A stretch of DNA of 10,569 nt from Lojkania enalia (GCA_010094045.1 ML986745.1:61013-71581); one strand, 5' to 3'. Counted from the stretch's first letter, positions 1-8,700 are shown. Numbers and translations: made by a program. Notes: generated by a model from the sequence alone, not told the origin.

Positions 1-1369
1 CTATATTCTAGTAAAATATATCCCTTACTACTATATTTATAATAGTATCTTTTATAGTAGTATCTTTCTTATTTATTAGAATCTATAAGTATATAGTTAG
101 AAGTATTAAGTTTTATAGTATTTAAGTTCTTCTAGTAAATAGTATAATACTTTAGTTATTTATAGTAGTTACTAGGTAGGTAATATAGGTTAGTATTATA
201 TAGGGAAATTAGGTTAGTATAGTTATTTAGGGTACTAAATATTATAATACCTATTATAGTATAGTAGAGTTTATTAAAAAGAGAATATTAGAGATATATA
301 ATTTATCCAATCTTATTTAGTTTAGTATCTATAATTAGGTATTAAAATTTAGTAAAGTAAGTAGAGAACCTACTTTAACCTTATTTTAAGGTTTTTAGCT
401 TACTCTATACTATAGTCTTCTTATTCTAGTTGTTATAGGTAGATTCTAAGAAGGCGACTAAGCTGTTTATAGAGTTAATACTCTTATCTATTAATAGGTT
501 AACTAATATTACTAGATCTTATTCTAGGCGGGAATAGATATATAAAAGGCGGGTATATTTAGTTAGATATTAGTTAATATTTCCTTCTAGTTTATAGTAG
601 AACTTTCTAATAAAGTATAAAAGCTCTAAACATTTACTAGAAAATATTAGAGGGTTAAATAAATAGTTAGAATAGAAATATAGGTTATATATAGTTTTAG
701 GTAGATTAGAAGTTAATATAGGTATCTATTTAGAAGTTAGAGTTATAGGCTAAGTTAGGCTAAGAGCGGGTAATAGTTCTATTACTATTAATATACTAGT
801 AGCTAGTAGAAGAGTAGTTATTTAACAGCTACTAAATTCTCTTTATATTACTTTAAGGTCTAACTTATAGCAGTTCTCCTAGATTACTAAAGCCTCTACT
901 AGTATCTTATTCTTCTATTATAAAGAGTCTAGTTTACTCTAAATCTTTTTAATTATATTAATAAGCGTATTCTCGTTTATAATATATAATAGTAGATAAT
1001 ATAATATAATATTTTAAATATTTACGTATAGTTAATTAATCGTACTTTAAATAGTTAACTCTATTACTATATATTATATATAAATATTAAAATATTATAT
1101 AAAGAATAGAGATATCTATATTATATAAGTTTTTATAGAAGCTAGGTCTATACTACTATATAGGCTAGCTAGGTTAGTAAAACCTTCCTCTATTATAATT
1201 ATAATAAGTCGGTTATATTCTAGCTAATAGCTAATAGCTATTACTAGCAGCTAGTTTAGGTATTATAGTAAGAGTAGTATAAGTATAAAAGTGTCGTAAT
1301 ATTACTATAATAATAACTTTTTAGTAAAAGTAGGCGACTTATTTAGGTAGGCGACTCGCTTGTAAAATA
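1..1369. other. AT-rich RIP-degraded sequence, no recognisable gene
   Basis: This stretch is almost free of CA and TG and full of TA, and some parts (about 1000-1130) are nearly pure A/T. I looked for coding relics on both strands. One forward frame (about 421-999) gives mildly protein-like stretches, but its stop density is not clearly below what such composition produces by chance, so I do not call a gene. A few CG-containing words survive, for example GGCGACT at about 453, 1332 and 1349 and GGCGGG near 528 and 549, as expected if mutation acts mainly on CA. It is probably the remnant of older repeats. Confidence 0.6.
1222..1254. repeat. short TAGC/AATAGCT-type tandem repeat
   Basis: A roughly 33-bp patch repeats TAGCTAA about three times and then degenerates into TAGCAGCTAG. 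It is a minor simple repeat in the AT-rich spacer, with no evident function. Confidence 0.4.
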
Positions 1370-1617
1370 TATTACTAGCTAATATATAGGCTAATTATAC
1401 TTACTATAAAAACCTTATTTAATATTATATTAATATATAAATATATTTCTATAAATAATTATATATATTAGTTTATACTAATAAATACCTTTTTAAAGAA
1501 ATTTCTTTATACTAGAACCTATTTATAATAGTTCTAATTCCCTCTTAAACTAGTATAGATAGGGACTATTAGCTTATAAGACGGGGGGTAGAATAATAAT
1601 TTAAAGAAATTATTCTA

Positions 1618-1656
1618 TAAAAAGCTTTATATATATTCTTATTCTAAAGCTTTTTA
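1618..1656. other. LTR hairpin, copy A
   Basis: Arms 1618-1629 (TAAAAAGCTTTA) and 1645-1656 (TAAAGCTTTTTA) are perfect inverted repeats around a 15-nt AT-rich loop. In copy C the outer pair is CG/CG; here both arms have become TA, so pairing is kept. The loop side carries a TATATATA-like string that could be a TATA box or part of a 3'-end signal; this is inference. Confidence 0.6.
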
Positions 1657-1661
1657 CTTAT
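1657..1661. repeat. target site duplication, left (CTTAT)
   Basis: CTTAT directly precedes the left terminal repeat of the small element and recurs directly after its right end (3038-3042). The uninterrupted LTR copies B and C carry a single CTTAT at this place, which confirms the insertion. A 5-bp duplication is typical of LTR-retrotransposon integrase. Confidence 0.85.
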
Positions 1662-1871
1662 TATTATAAGAGGCTACAAGTAGGGATAATAAGGCTTATT
1701 AACGCTTAGTATTATATACTACATATAGATCTTAGGTGTTATATAAGAGGATAGCTAAGGAGTAAGCTAAACGCGAGGCAAGTAGGAAGATAAAGAAGAA
1801 GAAGAAAATATATATACTAAAGCGAGCGTGCTATATATAGGTATTAGGGGGAACGCGAGGATACTATAACA
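1662..1871. repeat. left terminal direct repeat (LTR) of the small element
   Basis: It is 210 bp and matches 2828-3037 over its whole length. I count roughly 19 differences by eye, all transitions in both directions except one C/A near 1815. This pattern is what RIP acting on two copies after insertion would leave, so divergence cannot be used as a simple clock. It contains an A/G-rich stretch near 1779-1807 and ends GGGGGAACGCGAGG followed by ATACTATAACA. Confidence 0.88.
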
Positions 1872-1979
1872 GTACTCCCCTCTTTAGAAAGTAGCTGTAA
1901 TTAATAATTATAGCTGTAATATAGGAACCTAGTATAACTAGTTATCTATTTTATATAGGGTAGAACTATTTCTAGCTGG
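1872..1979. other. interior leader of the small element
   Basis: About 108 bp lie between the left terminal repeat and the first repeat unit. The sequence starts GTACTCCCCTC and becomes AT-rich. No tRNA-complementary primer site is recognisable, although RIP could have altered one. It may hold the 5' part of the coding relic, but the frame cannot be traced with confidence. Confidence 0.4.
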
Positions 1980-2551
1980 CTAGCGTTTAGTATAATAAGT
2001 AATATACTAAATAAGCTTAATATAGTCGTCGTATTACTAATAGAACGGGGAACTAGCGTTTAGTATAACAAGCGATATACTAAACAAGCTTAATATAATC
2101 GTTGTATTATTAATAGAACGGGGAGTTATTTAACTCTTTAAAGAGCTAGCAGAACGAGAACTAACGTCTAGTATAATAAGTAATATACTGAATAAGCTTA
2201 ATATAGTTATATTATTAACGGAACAGAGAGTTGTTTAACTCTTTAAGGAGCTAGCGGAACAGGAACTAGTATCTAGTATAATAAGCAATATACTAAACAA
2301 GCTTAATATAGTTATTATATTACTAATAGAATAGGGAACTAGTATCTAATATAACGAGTAATATATTAAATAAGTTTAATATAGTTATCGTATTACTAAT
2401 AGAATAGGGAGTTGTTTAACTCTTTAAGGAGCTGGCGGAATAGGAACTAGCGTCTAGTACGATAAGTAATATACTAAACAAGCTTAATATAGTTGTTATA
2501 TTACTAATAGAATAGGAAACTAGTATAAAGAGAAGCTGGCGGAATAAGAAG
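1980..2551 (+). repeat. degenerate tandem array of 108-bp units, duplicated as a 286-bp block
   Basis: Six copies of a unit beginning CTAGCGTCTAGTATAATAAG or close to it start at 1980, 2053, 2161, 2266, 2339 and 2447. The spacings are 73, 108, 105, 73 and 108 bp. The 108-bp form has a 73-bp core plus a roughly 35-bp tail containing GTTGTTTAACTCTTTAAGGA; the 73-bp forms lack that tail. The pattern 73-108-105 occurs twice in the same order, so units 4-6 look like a 286-bp duplication of units 1-3. The full unit equals 36 codons and reads as a peptide with SSxxSNxLNKLNIV followed by LFKELAEQE. The two 73-bp units break that frame. Confidence 0.8.
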
Positions 2552-2827
2552 CGAAGACTATAGTAGAGAGAGAATAATAGCGCGTCGAGGGAGGACGATA
2601 GTATATTAAGGGAGGACGATAGTATATCGAGGGAGGACGATAGCTAGTTCTAGAGCTCCTACTACTGCTATTATACGAGTAGTAGGATAGCTGTTAGGCT
2701 GGTATTCTAGCTAGATATTACTAGAAAGGAAGAAAAAATCCGAACGGGGAATAATAAAGATCTCTATTTAAAGATCTATAGTAGCTGTCTAGCTACTATC
2801 GCTGTATAACTAGGCGAGCTATCCTAA
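2161..2827 (+). pseudogene. relic of an unrecognised repeat-containing protein in the small element
   Basis: In the plus frame of unit 3 (codons from 2161) and, after one 73-bp unit shifts the register, in the frame of unit 6 (codons from 2447), the 36-residue repeat reads as SSxxSNxLNKLNIV. The frame from 2447 then runs through basic residues and a 7-residue acidic repeat SREDDSI (2585-2647). A lysine/glutamate-rich stretch including KEEKIRTGNNKDLYLKIY follows, and the frame reaches a TAA at 2825-2827, the last codon before the right terminal repeat. All internal stops I see are TAG or TAA, explicable from CAG, CAA or TGG by RIP. I do not recognise the protein; a Gag-like structural role is only a guess. 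The N-terminal end and start codon cannot be placed. Confidence 0.45.
2586..2647 (+). repeat. 21-bp tandem repeat, about three copies
   Basis: Units start at 2586, 2607 and 2628, each CGAGGGAGGACGATAGTATAT or close to it. The length equals 7 codons (SREDDSI, acidic) in the frame that continues from the upstream array, so the repeat respects the proposed reading frame. The last unit diverges after 2643. Confidence 0.85.
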
Positions 2828-3037
2828 TATTATAAGAGGCTATAAGTAGAAATGATAAGGCTTATTAACGCTTAGTATTATATACTATATACAGATCTCA
2901 GGTGTCATATAAGAGGATAGCTAAGGAGTAAGCTAAACGCGAGGTAAGTAGGAAGATAAAGGAGAAGAAGAAAGTACATACAATAAAGCGAGCGTGCTAT
3001 ATATAGGTGTTAGGGGGAACGCGAAGATACCGTAACA
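2828..3037. repeat. right terminal direct repeat (LTR) of the small element
   Basis: It is 210 bp, equal in length to and aligned end to end with 1662-1871, and ends ACCGTAACA. This copy keeps C or G at some sites where the left copy has T or A, and the reverse at others, so the two together allow the pre-RIP state of many positions to be inferred. It is directly followed by the second CTTAT. Confidence 0.88.
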
Positions 3038-3253
3038 CTTATCTTATTCTACTTCTAGCTCTACCTCTTTTTCTATCTTTATATAATTATATACTCCTTT
3101 ATAAGTAGTTTAATAGTTTTTTATATCTTTTTATATAAGGTCTATAAGTATTAATAAAATTTCTAGGTCTTTAAACTCTTATATACTTCTATATACCTTT
3201 AAATAGATTTATACTATATTTAGACCTATTATTTTACCTATACTATTATACTA
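3038..3253 (+). repeat. LTR copy A, right part, including right target duplication
   Basis: The sequence starts with CTTAT (3038-3042, the right target duplication) and continues the LTR interrupted at 1661. It aligns to copy B at about 3638-3854. Differences are nearly all C/T or G/A with A carrying the T or A, many in CC or CT context, confirming heavier mutation. Homology with copy B stops after 3253, ATTATACTA against ATTATATTA in B, which marks the LTR 3' end. The two parts of copy A add up to about 503 bp once the duplicated 5 bp are counted once. Confidence 0.85.
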
Positions 3254-3568
3254 GTTTTTAAAGTAGCCTATAATTAATTAATTATAAAGGCTAATATTTG
3301 TATAAACTTTTAAGGTACTAGAATAGTACTATATAATTTAAAAGTAGTACTATTAAAACTTAGTATTAAACTATATACGCTAATACTATCTATATTAGAG
3401 ACTACCCTTTAAGAAGCTAAAATATCTAGTAATATATATAAATTAGAGGCTTAATTAATAATAATTTATAGTAGAATTTAATAATATTAAAACTTATTAC
3501 TTATATTAATTATCGTAGCTTTTAATTAGCTTTAAAAGAATACTATAATAATAATATATTTAATCGTG
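3254..3568. other. AT-rich spacer between LTR copies A and B, nothing recognised
   Basis: About 315 bp between the 3' end of LTR copy A and the point where copy B becomes recognisable. It matches neither the chromovirus leader after copy B nor the first part of the LTR, so it is not simply the missing front of copy B. It is strongly TA-rich and probably older repeat or target DNA. I see no gene, and no sign of a target duplication for copy A. Confidence 0.5.
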
Positions 3569-3854
3569 TTAATGTAATAATATAAAGAAATCGTTCTACA
3601 AAAAGCTTTATATATAACCTTATCCTAAAGCTTTTCGCTTATCTTATCCTACCCCTAGTTCTACCCCTTTTCCCTTCCGTATATAGTTATATACTCCCTT
3701 ATAAGTAGTTTAGTAGTTCTTCTATATTCTTTTGTATAAGGCCTATAGGTGTTAATAGAATTCTTAGGTCCCTAAACCCCTACGTACTCCTATATACCTC
3801 TAAGTAGATTTGTACCGCATTTAGACCTATTATCTTACCTATACTATTATATTA
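3569..3854 (+). repeat. left LTR of the chromovirus, 5'-truncated (copy B)
   Basis: It aligns with the right LTR from about 10482 onward and with copy A to its end. About the last 286 bp are present and the front of the LTR is missing. The hairpin arms are at 3599-3610 and 3626-3637, with one G to A mismatch in the left arm. The end ATTATATTA at 3846-3854 borders the internal region that starts TATAGAAGAAC. Upstream sequence is unrelated, so truncation by deletion or by an older insertion is likely. Confidence 0.82.
3599..3637. other. LTR hairpin, copy B
   Basis: Arms CAAAAAGCTTTA (3599-3610) and TAAAGCTTTTCG (3626-3637) surround TATATAACCTTATCC. One arm has lost a pairing base by a G to A change relative to copy C. 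The equivalent hairpins are perfect in copies A and C. Confidence 0.6.
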
Positions 3855-4142
3855 TATAGAAGAACTTAATACTACCGGTAATAGCCTCTTTAATAATATT
3901 ATATCGATTATTTATTTAAATATGTTTAAGTTTAAAATATACCTAATTTAGTTTAGGTTGTAATATTTATATACTATTATATTAAATTATTTAGTTACTT
4001 AGATAGAATCTTAGAAATCTTCTATTAACTAAAGCCTTTAGATTTAGAACTTCCTATCTTCTATAATTAGGATTGCCTTTAGAAAAGCCGCGTAGAGTGC
4101 GCCTAGGTAAAAACTTAGAGACTACTAATAACTTATTAGAAT
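3855..4142 (+). other. chromovirus leader between left LTR and gag
   Basis: About 290 bp follow the LTR end. A tRNA primer-binding site would be expected within the first few bases and would begin TGG, but the sequence is TATAGAAGAACTT. RIP may have turned TGG into TAG here, or the family may self-prime as Tf1 does; I cannot decide. No gene is evident in this stretch. The gag start may lie anywhere near its end, because RIP converts ATG to ATA and removes start codons. Confidence 0.5.
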
Positions 4143-5405
4143 TAGAGGCAACCGCTGATATCTAACTATAATTTACCTTCTAATTCTTATACTAGAATTA
4201 ATATACGTATAAGTCGTAGTAAAAGTAAACTTCTATCTACGCGTATAGAATAACTGTTACCTCTTATAGAGGGCCTTATAATAGGCGGACCCCTCTCTAT
4301 AAGGCCTGTAATAAAGAACCTATCTAATTTAGAGGGAAATTAGAGTAAACTAATCTTTAAGAAATAAATTGCAATTTTATAAGAGGAGATTATATGCTTA
4401 ATACGATAGAGAACTATTAGTTCTAATTAACCTCTATAAACTACTAAATTAGAACTAATAATATACTAAGAAACTTTTATAACTCTCTTAGTAAGAAACC
4501 TTTTACCTACCCCTAAGCCTCTTTAAGTCTACTTTACTAAATATACGCCTAAGATTAAAAGCTTTATAGATAGTAACAAACTTATATTTAAATAATAGTA
4601 AGCTTTAATCTTAGACTAACTTAAGATTAATATAGATTACTATCGGATAGAGTATATATATATAGTATTAGTATAGAGATATACCTCTAGTACTGCGAAA
4701 GAGTATCTAGAGCTAAAATACCTAGCTAAATTAGACTAGTATTAGTTTAAGAATGCTAAAAAAATAATTTTACTTCTACAATTATATTTTATTATAGGTA
4801 ATAAAGAGATAGAAGCGCGATAGGCGTTTTAGGTCTTAAGGATAAATAAAAGAGAAGTATTCTCAACTTTTAAAGCTTGCTTTATTAGTACAGCTATTAG
4901 GGGATCCGTATCCTAATCTAAGTAGTTCTTCTACTTATAGGATAAGATTCTCTCCAGCTTAAAGATACTAAACCTTAGCTTTAAGCTTATATAGAAAAGC
5001 TCTTTTAATACTATAGTTGCCTACTTAACAGCCTACGATATAGAAAGGAGGAGTATTTCTAACCTTCTAGAATAAACTATTAGCTTATAGGTTATAGTTA
5101 AAATAAATTCGGATCGGTACTAGAAGGTTTCTAAGAGTTTATTTAAGGTAATCTATAATCTAATACTACTCCAATCTACTCTAGTATTAACACCTTATTC
5201 TACTATAATTGCTCCTTAACTACCTAGCAAGACTCTTATACCTAAAAGGTATACTACTCTAGATAATTACTATAACTATAGTAAACTAGGATACTTCGTA
5301 AATAAATATATAGTCTTTAAAGTATAAGAGATAGAGGTTAAATAAGAGAAGATTAAGGAAGAAGAGTTTCTAGACGCAAGCAAGTACTACTTAAATAGTT
5401 TTTAG
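4143..5405 (+). pseudogene. Gag polyprotein relic (capsid plus zinc knuckle)
   Basis: The frame with codons from 4143 gives about 420 residues of protein-like sequence interrupted only by TAA/TAG, with no frame change. An N-terminal lysine/glutamate-rich stretch (about 4320-4420) may be a coiled coil. A capsid-like middle includes STAKEYLELKYLAKL near 4700, and a CCHC zinc knuckle follows. All four zinc ligands read as tyrosine, at 5268, 5277, 5292 and 5307, with the correct C-x2-C-x4-H-x4-C spacing; TGY to TAY and CAY to TAY are single RIP transitions. After the knuckle comes an acidic/lysine-rich tail and TAG at 5403-5405. Gag forms the retrotransposon particle and binds its RNA. The start is approximate because ATG codons are destroyed. 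The frame relative to pol is offset by -1. Confidence 0.8.
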
Positions 5406-5539
5406 GTGGGAAATAGAAACATTTAAGAAAACTCTCTATTTTAGGCTTAAGTAAGTATAACTTATTAAATATTAATTTATCGTATTTATTTAGAGGAAAG
5501 TACTTCTAAATCTCTACTATTCTATATTTAAAAGGCGTT

Positions 5540-5800
5540 AGTATATAACTAAACGCTCTTATTAATACTAGTACTTAAAGCTTCCTATTCTTTAATTCTA
5601 TAGTAGTTAGATTACTATTCTAAGCTCTATATATATTAGTACAGCGTTTACCCTTTAAAATTACTGTTAAAGGTTTTTAGGACCGAATCTAAACTCTAGT
5701 TAATTAGTATATCTACTTATACCTATAAATTAATAGGAGAACTATCTAAAACTACCTATTTATTATTATAGATCTAGGTATTTAGGATTGTATTATTAGT
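5540..5800 (+). other. aspartic protease domain of Pol (inactivated)
   Basis: The active-site loop is at 5555-5584, reading ALINTST, stop, SF. Retroviral-type proteases have D-T/S-G here; the first codon is AAT instead of GAT and the third AGT instead of GGT, both G to A. The domain would have cleaved Gag-Pol. Boundaries are approximate. Confidence 0.75.
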
Positions 5801-6329
5801 ATTAAATAGTTATATTATTTTCAACTCTAGCTAGATATAGATAAGAATTAGATTATATAGCCCTTTAAGTATCCTACTACTTATAATCCTTTACCTCCTC
5901 TTCTTATATAATTAACTTAGCTAGCACACGATAAGAAGGTAAAGCTAGATATTTAGCGACGCGACGCTCTATAGGAAAAGGACTAGTATTAGCAGTCCTA
6001 CAGTCCAACTATCTATTATATTAAGGGTCTACTAAGACTACTAAAACTATATTAGTCTCTTATAACTTATAGTTTAAATAAGCTTAGAGCTCCCGTACGC
6101 CCGTATATAATAAAGTCTAAACCTAATCTAAAGAAAGTCTATTCTCCTATTATCGCTCTTATCTTAGCTAATACTTTCTACTTTAATATAAAGAGAAAAG
6201 AGAACGAGTTTTTTTCTACGTTTCTATACGAAATTAAGCAGCTAATTAAAGATAAGTAAGCTCTAGAACTGGAAGACGAGGCTGAAAATAAAGTACTAGT
6301 AAATCTCCGATTACTATCTAAATACTATA

Positions 6330-7000
6330 AGTATTAGGATATATTTAGTAAAACTGCGGCTTATTAATTACTAGAATACCACCCTTATAATTATAAGATT
6401 ATCCTTATAGAACCCCTCTCTAATAGTTACAGTCTATTATATAAGTAAAATATTAAGGAGCTAGAGGCAACTAAGAAGTATATTATAGATAATCTATAGT
6501 ATAGGTATATTAAGTAGAGTTGGAACCCTTTTATATCTCTAATCCTTTATATCTATAAACTTAATAGTAACCTATATATTTATATAGATTATTATAAACT
6601 TAATACTCTTATCTATAAAAACGTATATCCGATACTATATATAGATAAACTCTTATCTAGACCTACTAAAGTAGTAATTTTTACTAAGTTTAATATTTAT
6701 GCAGCCTTTAATAAGATTAGAATAGACCCTAGTTCTAAGAAATATACTACCTTTTAGACTTAATATAGAACCTATAAGTATAAAGTTCTACCTTTTAGAT
6801 TATATAACAGCTTAGTAACTTACTAGTACTATATAAATGATATACTAATCGACTACCTAAATAACTTCTATATTACTTATCTAGATAATATTTTTATCTA
6901 CTCTGAAGATAAGGTAATATATACTATCTACGTTAAGAAAGTTCTTAAGAGATTACATTAAGTAGAGTTATAAGTTAATATTAAAAAGAGCGAATTCTAT
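6330..7000 (+). other. reverse transcriptase domain of Pol (inactivated)
   Basis: Recognisable blocks in order: YKYxDIFSK (about 6320), SWNPFISLIL (6518-6547), IDYYKLN (about 6584), motif A at 6680-6724 and motif C YLDN at 6878-6889, followed by IFIYSED. Two of the three metal-binding aspartates read as asparagine, so the polymerase would be dead even without the stop codons. Confidence 0.88.
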
Positions 7001-7299
7001 ATTACCCGAACTAAATATCTTAGCTATATCCTCTTAAATAAAGGCCTTAAGGTTAATCTAGAGAAGGTGGAAGTACTATATAACTAGCAGCTACCTACTA
7101 TTATAACGGGTGTAAAATCCTTCTTAGGTTTTACTAGATTCTACCAACAGTTTGTACTAGAATTCTCACGTATCGTAAAGCTAATTATTATACTATAAAG
7201 CTTTATAACCTCTTTTATATAAACTTTAAAATATAATATTACCTTTAAGAAATTAAAGTTAGCTCTGTTAAGTATACCTACTCTCTACTACTTTAACCC

Positions 7300-7700
7300 T
7301 GCGTTAGAAATAAAAATAGAAACTAATACCTCTAATAGAATAGTTGTAAGAGTACTATTATAAAAATATTCTAACGGAAAATAGTATCCTATAGTATTTT
7401 ACAGTAAGATTCTATCCGGTTTAAAACTAAACTAGAAGATCTATAATAAGAAACTATTCGTAATCATTACTACGTTTAAGTAATAGAGGGTAGAATTTAC
7501 TTCGGTAGCTACTAGAACTCTAGTATATACTAATTATCACTTACTTAAATATTTTATAACTATAAAAGTACTTAATACTTATTAAGTTTATTAGACTAAA
7601 AAATTAGCTTAATATCAGTTCCGAATCGAGTATACTCTAGATAAGAATAATACTAGAGTAGATATTCTTAGTTATTATAAATAAGATATAAAAAACTTAA
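7300..7700 (+). other. RNase H domain of Pol (inactivated)
   Basis: The segment begins EIKIETNTSN and continues IVVRVLL and YNKKLFVIITTFK, the Ty3/gypsy RNase H signature with the catalytic D as N (7325) and the E of the DKEL helix as K (7451). Both changes are G to A. Confidence 0.8.
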
Positions 7701-8019
7701 AAGTAGTTTAAACTAATAACCGGTTAAGAATTCTACTTAAACTATATTAACTTTACCCCCGAATTAATACCGAATTAGCTTAATCCTATATTATTTAAAT
7801 AATAACTTAAGCGGCTATACTAAATATTATTAAAGGTTAGGAGTAGATTATATTACTAGACTCTCTAGAGTTAATCGACATATTACTATAGAAAAACTAA
7901 GCCTCCTTCGTGTAGGAACGTATACTTTTACTTTATAAGTATTAGATAGAGAATAGACTACTCCTCTACAACAATTGCTTATATATTCTATTAGATTTAG
8001 GCCTTTATATACAACTTAT

Positions 8020-8700
8020 ATAAGAGACTTACAACTAAGTATTCTCCGCACACCTAAGCGCTACTAAAACCTATTAATTACTGTCCTAGAAGTACTACTA
8101 GAAGGGTATAAAGGCTACTTACAAACGATATATATAGAATTACATTCTATACTGTAAAGCTTATCTAATATAAACCTAAACTCTAGGTTTTATCTATCTA
8201 CTTCCTATACTAAATTAACTAATATAGTATCTATATATTAACTTTAAGAATTTTCTTATAGATAAGTCCGGATATAATTAGATTATAATAGTAATTAATC
8301 GCCTGTCTAAATAAGCTATATCTATTCTCTACTATTATATAATTAACGCACAGAGAATAGCCAAATTATTTATTTAATAGATATACTACTTTAGCTATAC
8401 ACCCAAAACTATTATTTTAGACTAAAAACCTTAGTTTATATCTAGTTTCTAGTCTAAATTCTACTATATCTTAGGCGTAAAGATTAAACTATCTACTACT
8501 TATTATAAAGAGACTAACGGATAGATAGAGATTATAAATAAGTATATTAATTAGAGACTGCGCCCTTTCGTATCCTTCTATTAAAATAACTAGAGTTCTC
8601 TATTACTTATAATCGACTAAATATAAGCAACTCTACCCTATATAACTATCAGAATATCCCTATATCAGATCTTATATAGATCTAAGCCCCGTTAGAGTTG
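8020..8700 (+). other. integrase domain of Pol (zinc finger and DDE core, inactivated)
   Basis: HHCC region: the first H reads Y (8030), the second H is intact (8051) in SAHLSATKT, and the two cysteines read Y (8141, 8150). DDE core: YINFKNFLIDKS (8234-8269) carries the first catalytic D as N; TIILD (8408-8422) keeps the second; GxIE (8519-8530) keeps the E, 36 codons after the second D. GVKIKLSTTYY and NGxIE are typical Ty3/gypsy integrase blocks. Confidence 0.88.

Larger units (their letters stand above)
1370..1661 (+). repeat. LTR copy A, left part (chromovirus LTR fragment)
   Basis: This segment aligns without large gaps to the right-end LTR of the chromovirus (about 10269-10569). Shared landmarks are the AAAGAAATTTCTTT palindrome (1496-1509), the G6 run near 1583 and the hairpin arms at 1618-1629 and 1645-1656. 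Relative to copy C nearly every difference is C to T or G to A in copy A, including changes outside CA context, so it was mutated more heavily. Homology with copy C starts abruptly at about 1370, and the upstream sequences are unrelated. If the true LTR start is the one proposed at 10062, about 207 bp are missing here. The copy is interrupted at 1661 by the small element and resumes after 3037. Confidence 0.85.
1662..3037. mobile_element. small non-autonomous LTR-type element nested in LTR copy A
   Basis: The element is 1,376 bp long, with 210-bp direct terminal repeats (1662-1871 and 2828-3037) and a CTTAT target duplication on both sides. The terminal repeats start TATTA, which fits TGTTA after RIP, and end TAACA, giving the TGTTA/TAACA inverted ends usual for LTRs. 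The 956-bp interior has no reverse transcriptase, integrase or protease signature. It carries a degenerate repeat array and the relic of an acidic-repeat protein. I see no convincing tRNA primer-binding site after 1871 and no purine tract before 2828. It resembles a TRIM/LARD-like passenger that would need enzymes from an autonomous partner. The family is not recognised. Transcription strand is uncertain, though the coding relic reads on the plus strand. Confidence 0.8.

Noticed and set aside
421..999. Forward frame 1 gives long protein-like stretches, possibly a degraded gene.
   Set aside because: Its TAA/TAG density is close to what such TA-rich sequence gives by chance, other frames are not clearly worse, and no motif is recognisable.
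1060..1130. Nearly pure A/T stretch considered as an origin, centromere-like element or mitochondrial DNA.
   Set aside because: Composition alone is explained by RIP on repeats; there is no mitochondrial gene, and neighbouring sequence is nuclear retrotransposon.
1980..2551. Repeat array considered as a CRISPR array.
   Set aside because: Units are adjacent, long, coding-like and lack unique spacers of constant length; the surrounding element is an LTR-type insertion.
1370..3253. Copy A considered as a complete solo LTR with its own target duplication.
   Set aside because: The flanking 5-mers (AAATA before 1370, GTTTT after 3253) do not match and are not related by RIP changes; truncation explains the data better.
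3254..3568. Spacer considered as the missing front of LTR copy B or as the leader following copy A.
   Set aside because: It aligns neither with 1370-1590 (LTR front) nor with the leader after 3855, beyond short AT-rich matches.
3855..3880. Primer-binding site for a tRNA directly after the left LTR.
   Set aside because: The sequence TATAGAAGAACTT cannot be assigned to a tRNA 3' end, and RIP may have changed it; no supported call is possible.
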